Shown in pieces: positions 7,656 through 14,296 of a stretch of 64,000 nt of DNA. Location: positions 36,284 to 100,283 of the IMG/VR virus record IMGVR_UViG_3300005253_000054. One strand, given 5' to 3'. The DNA is from a virus. The notes under the pieces are model-generated. The model did not search any database and was not told the DNA's origin. It saw only the letters and a program-made list of their open reading frames with translations. The position numbers and the translations under genes were made by a program. The first letter of the stretch is position 1; every line of letters begins with the position of its first letter.

Positions 7656-9061
7656 AACCCGCAACACCCCAAGCAATGGAATTGATGATGAAAGGGGCCA
7701 TAGCCTTATCTCAAGTAGAGGCGGACGGGATGCGGATCGACGTTGATTATCTTGATAAGACCATCAAAAAAGTTACGAGGAATATCGCACGACAGACAGA
7801 GAAGCTAAAGGAATCAGAGGAGTGGAAAGTTTGGAAGAAACTCTATGGAAGCAAAATGTCCTTAGAGAGTGGACCACAGTTAGGCAAAGTTCTGTTCGAC
7901 AAGATGGGTCACAAGTGTATAGCCAGAACGAAAACGGGCAAGCCAGCAACGGACCAGACTGCTTTGGAGCAACTAGACATCCCATTCGTAAGGAGATTGT
8001 TGAGCATTAAGAAGAAAAAGAAGATGCTCAGCACGAATCTCAAAGGAATCAGACGTGAGGTAGTAGATGGTATTGTAAGACCTTCATTCAATTTGCACCT
8101 TGTTACTACATACCGATCAAGTGCTGATCGTCCTAACTCAAAAAATATACCAGTTAGGGATAAGAAGATAGGGAGGATGGTACGAAAGGCGTTCATTCCG
8201 AGGGATGGTCATGTTTTGGTAGAGATTGATTACTCTGCCGTAGAATTTAGGGTTGCATCGTGTTTTTGGCAAGATGAGGCAATGGTAGACTATGCCAGTA
8301 ATCCCAATAAGGATATTCATAGGGATATGGCTGCCGAGTGTTATATGCTGAGAGAAGAGCAAGTAACAAAGGATGCCAGATTCTATGCTAAGAATCAATT
8401 TGTTTTTCCAGAGTTGTACGGTAGTTGGTATGGACAATGTGCCATAAATTTATGGGATGCCATTGGAAAAGGAAAGTTGGAAGTTGGTATGACAGATGAT
8501 GAGGAGTGTCGATGGTGTGGTGTGGGTTGTCGTAGTGATGTATGTTCAGTTTGTGGGGGAAAGCAGAAACGGGGATTGAAAGATCACCTGAATTCTAAAG
8601 GGATTACGGGTGTAGAGGGATTCAAAAGGGTTGTTCAAGATGCAGAGAATACTTTTAATGAGATGTTTCACGTATATAACGAAAAGAAAGAGGAATGGTG
8701 GGAAACCTATCTGAAAAGGGGTTATATTCGTTTGATGACCGGGTTTGTTTGTCAGGGAGTTATGAGTCGCAATAAGGTTTACAATTACCCCACTCAAGGT
8801 CCGGGTTTCCACTGTTTGCTTTGGTCCCTGATTCAGATGGTAAAGCGATTGCGAAAGGTGAAGTCGATGGTGATTGGAGAAATATACGATAGCCTTATCT
8901 TGGACGTACATAGGTCTGAGTTGGACGATGTTTTGCAAATGGCTAAACAAGTGATGACGGTCGATTTGTTGAAAGCGTGGGACTGGATTATTTGCCCTAT
9001 GGAAATCGAGGCTGAGGTTGGCGAGGAAAATTGGGCAGATAAGAAAGAGGTGGAGATATGA
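7652..9061 (+). CDS. family A DNA polymerase, polymerase domain only
   Basis: A 469-residue Pol I-like palm/fingers module. Motif A is EIDYSAVEFRVA (usual DYSQIELR, so Gln-Ile is Ala-Val and Leu is Phe). The fingers helix is RFYAKNQFVFPELYGS (usual R..K...FG..YG). Motif C is GEIYDSLILDV, where the usual HDE is YDS, retaining the metal-binding Asp. A small Cys insert (CRWCGVGC, then CSVCGG, about residues 285-309) looks zinc-binding and is not typical of the family. No exonuclease domain is present; it lies in the gene at 5550. Together they should form the replicative polymerase, possibly of the DpoZ kind given the PurZ-like gene at 48124. Confidence 0.9.
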   Translation: MKPATPQAMELMMKGAIALSQVEADGMRIDVDYLDKTIKKVTRNIARQTEKLKESEEWKVWKKLYGSKMSLESGPQLGKVLFDKMGHKCIARTKTGKPATDQTALEQLDIPFVRRLLSIKKKKKMLSTNLKGIRREVVDGIVRPSFNLHLVTTYRSSADRPNSKNIPVRDKKIGRMVRKAFIPRDGHVLVEIDYSAVEFRVASCFWQDEAMVDYASNPNKDIHRDMAAECYMLREEQVTKDARFYAKNQFVFPELYGSWYGQCAINLWDAIGKGKLEVGMTDDEECRWCGVGCRSDVCSVCGGKQKRGLKDHLNSKGITGVEGFKRVVQDAENTFNEMFHVYNEKKEEWWETYLKRGYIRLMTGFVCQGVMSRNKVYNYPTQGPGFHCLLWSLIQMVKRLRKVKSMVIGEIYDSLILDVHRSELDDVLQMAKQVMTVDLLKAWDWIICPMEIEAEVGEENWADKKEVEI

Positions 9062-9234
9062 TTTGGCCATCAGGAATAGAATGTGATAGTAACGAAATTG
9101 AGTTGTGGTATGATGATCTTGACGAGGATGTTATGGGCAAAATCAATAGGTGTCTAAAAGAAAAGGGTTTTCAGTTTGTGGATGATGGCTTAATACACGA
9201 TGGGTATTCTGCCTATCGTTTGGAGAAGTTGTGA
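9058..9234 (+). CDS. small hypothetical protein (58 aa)
   Basis: ATGA overlap with the polymerase stop. Acidic chain with YDDLDEDVMGKINRCLKEKGFQF; no recognised family. Confidence 0.5.
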   Translation: MIWPSGIECDSNEIELWYDDLDEDVMGKINRCLKEKGFQFVDDGLIHDGYSAYRLEKL

Positions 9235-9235
9235 T

Positions 9236-9436
9236 ATGAAAGTTGGGAAAGAAGTTAGTGTGACTCCAGTATGTCAAGGGTGGTGTAGTGTGTTTGCTAC
9301 AAATTTAGTTCCATTAACGGTATCAATACTTGGTAAAACGAAATTAGAAGAAAAATCACAAGTGGAATTTGCTAAAGAAGTTTATGAATGTTATCGACAG
9401 AAACAAGCCAAGGAACGTGGAGAATTAGAAGATTGA
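9236..9436 (+). CDS. small hypothetical protein (66 aa)
   Basis: ATG one base after the previous stop. The end (FAKEVYECYRQKQAKERGELED) is a basic-acidic helix. No recognised family. It overlaps the probable TTG start of the helicase. Confidence 0.5.
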   Translation: MKVGKEVSVTPVCQGWCSVFATNLVPLTVSILGKTKLEEKSQVEFAKEVYECYRQKQAKERGELED

Positions 9437-12400
9437 ATTATCAAACATTCCTCAAAACGAAACGACTACGAACCGATCCTAAAGGATTCGATCCGATATG
9501 GTTACCAGATTGGTTATTCGGATTCCAAAACCATTTGTGTGATTGGTCGATTCGTTTGGGCAGGTCTGCTTTATACGAGGACTGTGGGCTTGGCAAAGGC
9601 AGTCCTCCCAATATGCCTGTTTTAACTCCCACTGGATTTGTCCCAATAGGCAGTTTGGAAATTGGTGATTCTGTTATAGCTTCTGATGGAAAATCCTATG
9701 ATGTAAAGGGGGTTTACTTCAAACCGAGGCAGGATGTTTTCAGATTATGGTTTAGTGATGGTGTTTCGTTAGTAGTGGATTCTGACCATTTGCATATATG
9801 CCGAACAAATAATGACAGACAAAGAGATAAGCCCTGGCGTGTTTTGAGTACCAAGGAATTGTTGGAATGTAATAATTTGAGATATGGTAGTGATGGGAAG
9901 TCTCGTAATTACGATATTCCCGTTGTTGGTCCAGTGGAGTTTTCAGTGGATTGCCCCAAAACATTGACACCATATATTATCGGAGCCTTGTTGGGAGACG
10001 GTTGTACTTCTCAACCAAGTATGATTCAATTCACATCTGCGGATTCTGAGATTGTCAACAGGATCAATAATGAATTGTTGGGTGGTGTTGAATTAGTTTA
10101 TAAAGATCGTTATGAATACCGGTTAAAAACTGGTAAGACTGGTTGTGTGAAACATCCTATTCGTGCTTTTTTGTATCGGATTGGGATGATGGGGAAATTG
10201 TCGTATCAAAAAAGTATTCCAAAAGAATACCTTATGTCGAAACGAATAGAGGATAGGTTGGATTTGCTTCGTGGTTTGATGGACACGGATGGGTACATAA
10301 TGAAGTGTGGTACTTCTCAGTTCTATTCTGTTAGTAGAAAGCTTGCGACAGACGTGGAGTTTTTGGTCAGAAGTCTTGGGGGTGTTCCCACTTTTTCTAG
10401 GAAGCAAACCAGTTTGAATGGAGAACGAAAGAGGGATTGTTATACTGTTACATTTTCATTAAAGACCTTCAATCCTTTCTTTCTGTCGAGAAAAGCAGAA
10501 AGATGGAATCCCGATCCTAGGGACAATGGTAGGTGGATTGATTCCATTGACTATGAGGGACAATCTGAGACAGTGTGTATTTCTGTTGATTCTCCTGATT
10601 CTAGTTATGTCACTAGGAGTTTCATTGTTACACACAATACTCCCCAGCAATTAGTATGGGCTGAGAATGTGGTTAGACACACAAACAAACCCGTTTTGAT
10701 TGTGGCACCTTTGGCTGTATCCGCTCAGTTTGTTACAGAGGCAGAGAAGTTTGGGGTAGGGATACATCGTAGCCGTGATGGTAGATTGAAAAAGGGAATC
10801 AATGTTACGAATTACGAGCGATTACATCATTTTGATCCGAAGAGATTAGCTGGAATATCCTGCGACGAGTGTTTCCCTCCGGGAACGGCAATAGATGTTG
10901 TGAACCCCCTTGACAATTCTTTAGAAAAGAAGTATATTGAAGATATTGCACGGGGTGACCAAATTCTCAATGCTTCTGGAGTAGATCATGTCAAACATAT
11001 ATGGAAGAGAAAAATCAACGGGGCGGTTCAAGTCGGCACCGAAGGATCTAAAATTACCTGTAGCGAAAATCATCCATTCTTTACCTTGCATGGTTGGAAA
11101 TTCGCACGAGATTTACGAGCCGGAGATTGTGTCATGGAGACAGCCTCGGCAATGTACTTGGTGCGGGGAGATTTTCAATCCGAAATATGTAGCGAACAAG
11201 ATGGCGAGATTTTGCGGAACATCTTGCTCAGCGAAATGGCGGATGAATACACCGGAACACAAAGCAAAAGTACACAATCCAACTGTTGCCAAAAAAAGAG
11301 GAAAATCGAAAGCATTATGGTTCAGAGGAGGATCAGCAACAGCCAAAAAAGAACTCAAGCGGATAGCCGAGTTGTGTCCGATGAAAGATCCGAAAGTGAG
11401 AGCGAAGGTGTCCAAACGATTGAAAGAGATAGGACACAAGCCGAGGATTCAGGGAGGGAATGGGAGACCTTTGACGGAGCCGCAACAGATGCTATTAGAT
11501 TTGTTGGGTGGGGAGTGGGTTGCAGAATATCCAATTACCCTTGGGAAAAAGATACCCGGATATCCAACGAATTACAAGGTAGATATAGGTTGCCAATTAC
11601 GAAAAACAGCAATCGAGTTGGATGGGCATTCTCATTATTCCAGAAAAGAATTGGATCAGAAGAAAGACGAAATGCTGGCTTCGTTAGGGTGGACAGTGTT
11701 GAGGTTTTGGAATTGGGACATCCTAGATTGGATAAATGGAGGGATGAAAAAGGAGACGTCTATTTCTATGATATTGAAGCAACACGACATCCATCTTTCA
11801 GTGTGAATGGTTTGTTAGTACACAATTCGTCTATCCTAAAAAACTTTGATGGAAAGATGCGAAGAAGAATTACAGATTTTGTATCATCTATCAATTATCG
11901 TCTCCTATGCACGGCCACCCCAGCACCAAATGACCACATGGAATTGGGAACATCCTCCGAAGCATTGGGTGTAATGAGCCGTGGTCAGATGCTAGGAATG
12001 TTTTTCGTTAATGGTGGGGAAACAACGCAACAATGGTTGCTAAAAGGTCACGCGAAGAAACGATTCTGGCAATGGATGGGAACGTGGGCCAGGGCTATTC
12101 GTATGCCATCTGATCTTGGTTTTGATGACGGGGATTTTATTTTACCAGAGTTGATAATGAAACAGCATCTTGTACCTAGTGAGGTTACGGATGGATTCTT
12201 TCCTACTATGGCTGTTACGTTGGATGAGCAGAGGGCAGAACGAAAACGGACGATGCAGGCTAGGTGCGAAAAAGTGGCTGAGATTGTTCCTAATGATAGG
12301 CCATTTGTTGCTTGGTGTCATCTGAATCCAGAATCAGATTTGCTGGAGAAGTTGATTCCTGATGCCGTTCAAGTTAGTGGTAGTATGAAAGATGAGGTGA

Positions 12401-12759
12401 AAGAGGAGCGATTGAAAGCGTTTGCTGATGGGCAGATAAGGGTACTGGTTACTAAACCAAAAATTGCTTCATTCGGTCTTAATTGGCAGCACTGTGCTGA
12501 TATGTCATTCTTCCCGTCTCATAGTCATGAGCAATTTTATCAGTCTTTACGACGATGTTATCGGTTCCAACAAGAGAATTCAGTAACTTGTAATATCGTT
12601 ACGAGTGAGGCTGAGAGTAGAGTTTTGGATAACATGATGCGGAAAGAGCGGCAGGCTGTGGAAATGTATGATGGGATCGTAAGAGAAATGGGTAGGGCTT
12701 TGGATGAATCGAATGGGCAAAAAGGAAACGAGGAAACGAGTATACCGTCATGGTTGTAA
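9433..12759 (+). CDS. SNF2-type DEAD helicase interrupted by two inteins
   Basis: The exteins make an SF2/SNF2-like helicase. Walker A is DCGLGK|T (intein 1 inserted between K and T). The Walker B/motif II is SCDE|SSILKNF (intein 2 after DE). Motif III is LLCTATPAPND; C-terminal helicase motifs include IRVLVTKPKIASFGLNWQ and FYQSLRRCYRFQQ. Such helicases in phages often pair with the DNA methyltransferase that follows here. TTG at 9433 with ggag upstream is the likely start; an ATG at 9388 lies inside the previous gene. Without inteins the protein is about 440 residues. Function depends on both splicing events, since each intein interrupts the ATPase site. Confidence 0.85.
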   Translation: MNYQTFLKTKRLRTDPKGFDPIWLPDWLFGFQNHLCDWSIRLGRSALYEDCGLGKGSPPNMPVLTPTGFVPIGSLEIGDSVIASDGKSYDVKGVYFKPRQDVFRLWFSDGVSLVVDSDHLHICRTNNDRQRDKPWRVLSTKELLECNNLRYGSDGKSRNYDIPVVGPVEFSVDCPKTLTPYIIGALLGDGCTSQPSMIQFTSADSEIVNRINNELLGGVELVYKDRYEYRLKTGKTGCVKHPIRAFLYRIGMMGKLSYQKSIPKEYLMSKRIEDRLDLLRGLMDTDGYIMKCGTSQFYSVSRKLATDVEFLVRSLGGVPTFSRKQTSLNGERKRDCYTVTFSLKTFNPFFLSRKAERWNPDPRDNGRWIDSIDYEGQSETVCISVDSPDSSYVTRSFIVTHNTPQQLVWAENVVRHTNKPVLIVAPLAVSAQFVTEAEKFGVGIHRSRDGRLKKGINVTNYERLHHFDPKRLAGISCDECFPPGTAIDVVNPLDNSLEKKYIEDIARGDQILNASGVDHVKHIWKRKINGAVQVGTEGSKITCSENHPFFTLHGWKFARDLRAGDCVMETASAMYLVRGDFQSEICSEQDGEILRNILLSEMADEYTGTQSKSTQSNCCQKKRKIESIMVQRRISNSQKRTQADSRVVSDERSESESEGVQTIERDRTQAEDSGREWETFDGAATDAIRFVGWGVGCRISNYPWEKDTRISNELQGRYRLPITKNSNRVGWAFSLFQKRIGSEERRNAGFVRVDSVEVLELGHPRLDKWRDEKGDVYFYDIEATRHPSFSVNGLLVHNSSILKNFDGKMRRRITDFVSSINYRLLCTATPAPNDHMELGTSSEALGVMSRGQMLGMFFVNGGETTQQWLLKGHAKKRFWQWMGTWARAIRMPSDLGFDDGDFILPELIMKQHLVPSEVTDGFFPTMAVTLDEQRAERKRTMQARCEKVAEIVPNDRPFVAWCHLNPESDLLEKLIPDAVQVSGSMKDEVKEERLKAFADGQIRVLVTKPKIASFGLNWQHCADMSFFPSHSHEQFYQSLRRCYRFQQENSVTCNIVTSEAESRVLDNMMRKERQAVEMYDGIVREMGRALDESNGQKGNEETSIPSWL
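9598..10638 (+). mobile_element. intein 1 in helicase Walker A, class 3-like, with LAGLIDADG endonuclease
   Basis: 347 residues between K and T of GLGKT. The first residue is Gly, not Cys or Ser. The end is IVTHN followed by extein Thr. Block F reads ETVCISVDS with Cys at the position where class 1 inteins have Asp, and block G has Thr before His-Asn. Non-nucleophilic residue 1 plus Cys F:4 plus Thr G:5 fits class 3 inteins, but the diagnostic block B Trp appears to be His (DSDHLHI). The LAGLIDADG endonuclease is in frame: IIGALLGDG and LLRGLMDTDG are its two motifs. Boundaries come from restoring an intact GLGKT. Confidence 0.85.
10910..10938 (+). promoter_or_regulatory. sigma70-like promoter inside intein 2
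   Basis: TTGACA (10910-10915), 17 bp, TATATT (10933-10938): 11 of 12 consensus bases with ideal spacing, within the coding sequence of the Hint N-terminal part. Predicted start of transcription near 10945, about 43 nt before the nested endonuclease ATG at 10988. Confidence 0.65.
10988..11806 (+). CDS. Vsr/DUF559-like homing endonuclease nested out of frame in intein 2
   Basis: 272 residues read in the +1 frame relative to the helicase/intein. A zinc finger CTWCGEIFNP...RFCGTSC (Cys 56, 59, 76, 80) is followed by basic helices (KVRAKVSKRLKEIG) and a Vsr-like PD-(D/E)XK domain: NYKVDIGC (D199), TAIELDGHSHY (E210, D212, H214), LGWTVLRFWNWDI. This matches the Vsr-like/EDxHD homing endonucleases known to accompany inteins and introns. 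GGAG lies 6 nt before the ATG and a promoter at 10910-10938. Its last third overlaps Hint blocks F and G, so that DNA encodes two constrained proteins. An ATG at residue 35 is an alternative but lacks a ribosome site. Confidence 0.85.
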   Translation: MSNIYGREKSTGRFKSAPKDLKLPVAKIIHSLPCMVGNSHEIYEPEIVSWRQPRQCTWCGEIFNPKYVANKMARFCGTSCSAKWRMNTPEHKAKVHNPTVAKKRGKSKALWFRGGSATAKKELKRIAELCPMKDPKVRAKVSKRLKEIGHKPRIQGGNGRPLTEPQQMLLDLLGGEWVAEYPITLGKKIPGYPTNYKVDIGCQLRKTAIELDGHSHYSRKELDQKKDEMLASLGWTVLRFWNWDILDWINGGMKKETSISMILKQHDIHLSV

Positions 12760-13703
12760 AGAAACAACTAATTACTGATAACTATGCTCTCCATTGCGGT
12801 GATTGCGTGGAGGTGTTAGCAGATTATCCGGATGAATCAATTGGCTTTTCCGTATTCTCACCACCGTTTAGTGATTTGTATTCGTACACGGATGAGCAAG
12901 AGGATATGAGCAACGTCAGGGATTACAAGGAATTCTTTAAGCATTTCAGATTCTTAGTCAATGAATTGCTTCGTCTTATGCTTCCTGGTCGTGTGGTGGC
13001 TGTGCATTGCATGGATATACCTACTTACAAACGGGATGGTGAGGGTATAGGGATTCGGGATTTTCCGGGTGATATTGTCCGATGTTTTCAGAAAGTGGGG
13101 TTCATTTTTCATAGCCGTCATTGCATCTGGAAAGATCCCCTGATAGCAGCGACTAGAACGAAAGCAATCGGACTAGCCCACAAGTCAGTAGTAAAGGATA
13201 GCAGTATATGTCGTACTGGTATTCCAGATTACATCGTGTCGTTCCGAAAGCCTGGGGAGAATCTGAAACCGATTGAGAATCTGAATGGGTTTACTGAATA
13301 CATAGGTTCTCGATCAGTTCCTAAAGACTTTGATAAGTATATTGGCTGTGAGATTCCAAAAAAGAACAGACGATCCCAATGGATTTGGCAACAGTACGCT
13401 TCCCCTGTTTGGTTTGATATTGACCAAACAAAGGTATTGCCATTTAGGAATGCAAAGGGGAAGGATGATACTAAGCACATTTGTCCTTTACAACTTCAGA
13501 CGATAGAAAGGTGTATGGTATTGTGGTCGAGGGAAGGTGATAATGTTCTATCACCATTTATGGGAGTGGGTAGTGAGGTTTATGTAGCTGTAAAGAATGG
13601 GAGAAGGGGTATCGGTGTAGAACTCAAAAAGAGTTATTATAGGCAAGCCGTTTTGAATGTGAAACAAGCCGAGAAGAAAAGGTCAGCTGGTTTCGATTTG
13701 TAA
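12750..13703 (+). CDS. DNA methyltransferase (N4-cytosine/N6-adenine, beta-type order)
   Basis: A 317-residue SAM-dependent DNA methyltransferase. The catalytic motif SPPF (FSVFSPPFSDLYSY, residues about 35-48) comes first. The SAM-binding region comes late (LSPFMGVGSEVYVAV, then RRGIGVELKKSYY). This order is typical of beta-class enzymes; SPPF favours N4-cytosine but does not exclude N6-adenine. The start overlaps the helicase stop, so the two are coupled. No cognate restriction nuclease is seen, suggesting self-protection of phage DNA. Confidence 0.85.
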   Translation: MVVKKQLITDNYALHCGDCVEVLADYPDESIGFSVFSPPFSDLYSYTDEQEDMSNVRDYKEFFKHFRFLVNELLRLMLPGRVVAVHCMDIPTYKRDGEGIGIRDFPGDIVRCFQKVGFIFHSRHCIWKDPLIAATRTKAIGLAHKSVVKDSSICRTGIPDYIVSFRKPGENLKPIENLNGFTEYIGSRSVPKDFDKYIGCEIPKKNRRSQWIWQQYASPVWFDIDQTKVLPFRNAKGKDDTKHICPLQLQTIERCMVLWSREGDNVLSPFMGVGSEVYVAVKNGRRGIGVELKKSYYRQAVLNVKQAEKKRSAGFDL

Positions 13704-13719
13704 ATGGGAGGTAGCGAAA

Positions 13720-13812
13720 ATGTGCAAATCAAATGATGACGGTTTTGACGAGGATTTCGACGATGATCTTGACGATGAATGGTGGGACGAAGATGGGGAT
13801 GAAGACGAATGA
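13720..13812 (+). CDS. very small acidic protein (30 aa)
   Basis: ATG after gggaggtagcg (strong ribosome site), stop overlapping the next ATG (ATGA). The chain is nearly all Asp/Glu with two Trp. Real translation is suggested by the ribosome site and coupling; function unknown. Confidence 0.45.
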   Translation: MCKSNDDGFDEDFDDDLDDEWWDEDGDEDE

Positions 13813-14003
13813 CAGTTACTTTTGACGAACTGATAATTGAATCCAGATCATTGGCACAGCAAGACAAATCCTGGGGCCAGACGTGGGATGTTGTCGGTCC
13901 CCAGGTGGATCAAGGCATGGTGCTCGGAAGGATTGTTGGAGCTAAGCACGCAAATAGAATAAAGCTTTATCTGTCGTGGGTAAGCGGTCAGAAAACCAAA
14001 TGA
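13809..14003 (+). CDS. small hypothetical protein (64 aa)
   Basis: ATGA-coupled to the acidic mini-gene. Contains VGPQVDQGMVLGRIVGAKHANRIKLYL, a compact beta-like pattern; family not recognised. Followed by a promoter. Confidence 0.55.
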   Translation: MTVTFDELIIESRSLAQQDKSWGQTWDVVGPQVDQGMVLGRIVGAKHANRIKLYLSWVSGQKTK

Positions 14004-14006
14004 CTT

Positions 14007-14037
14007 TTGCCGTGTTTTGGATTGATTGGCGTATAAT
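14007..14037 (+). promoter_or_regulatory. sigma70-like promoter, same type as at 1340
   Basis: TTGCCG, 19 bp, TATAAT. The 17 bases before TATAAT match those of the 1340-1369 promoter at all but one position. It precedes the gene at 14060 and the clamp loader. Confidence 0.6.
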
Positions 14038-14059
14038 ATTGTAAGGAGAATGATACGAA

Positions 14060-14281
14060 ATGAGCACCATAAAAATAGATGATGATGGTTATGCGAAAGT
14101 CACGACTGGTAATCTTACGGCTAGATTCGGTTGGGATGGTCATCCAAATGGTGCTAGGGGAATCGAACGTGCTTGTGAGCAGATAGCTAAGCTACAGAAT
14201 ATAATACTTGAACAACGCAAAATCCTCGACAAGTTGCCGAAGGATGCTGAAGGAAACGTGTACCCGCCGCCAAGCTCCTAA
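14060..14281 (+). CDS. small hypothetical protein (73 aa)
   Basis: ATG after aaggagaatgatacgaa. Ends with a helix (IAKLQNIILEQRKILDKL) and LPKDAEGNVYPPP. A similar helix-LPxDAEG segment appears in the protein at 30992, so the two may share a short motif. Function unknown. Confidence 0.6.
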   Translation: MSTIKIDDDGYAKVTTGNLTARFGWDGHPNGARGIERACEQIAKLQNIILEQRKILDKLPKDAEGNVYPPPSS

Positions 14282-14296
14282 CCGAAAGGATTGACG

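Larger units (their letters stand above)
10870..11826 (+). mobile_element. intein 2 in helicase motif II, class 1 Hint, endonuclease in a different frame
   Basis: 319 residues between SCDE and SSILKNF. Begins CFPPGTAIDV (Cys1, block A), block B is ITCSENHPFF, block F is VYFYDIEATRHPSF, and it ends GLLVHN before extein Ser, so it has all class 1 features. The in-frame middle (about 11130-11690) shows no nuclease motif and odd composition rich in S, E, R and Q. That same DNA in the +1 frame encodes a clear Vsr-like nuclease (10988-11806). The in-frame linker appears to be a by-product of that gene. Confidence 0.9.
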
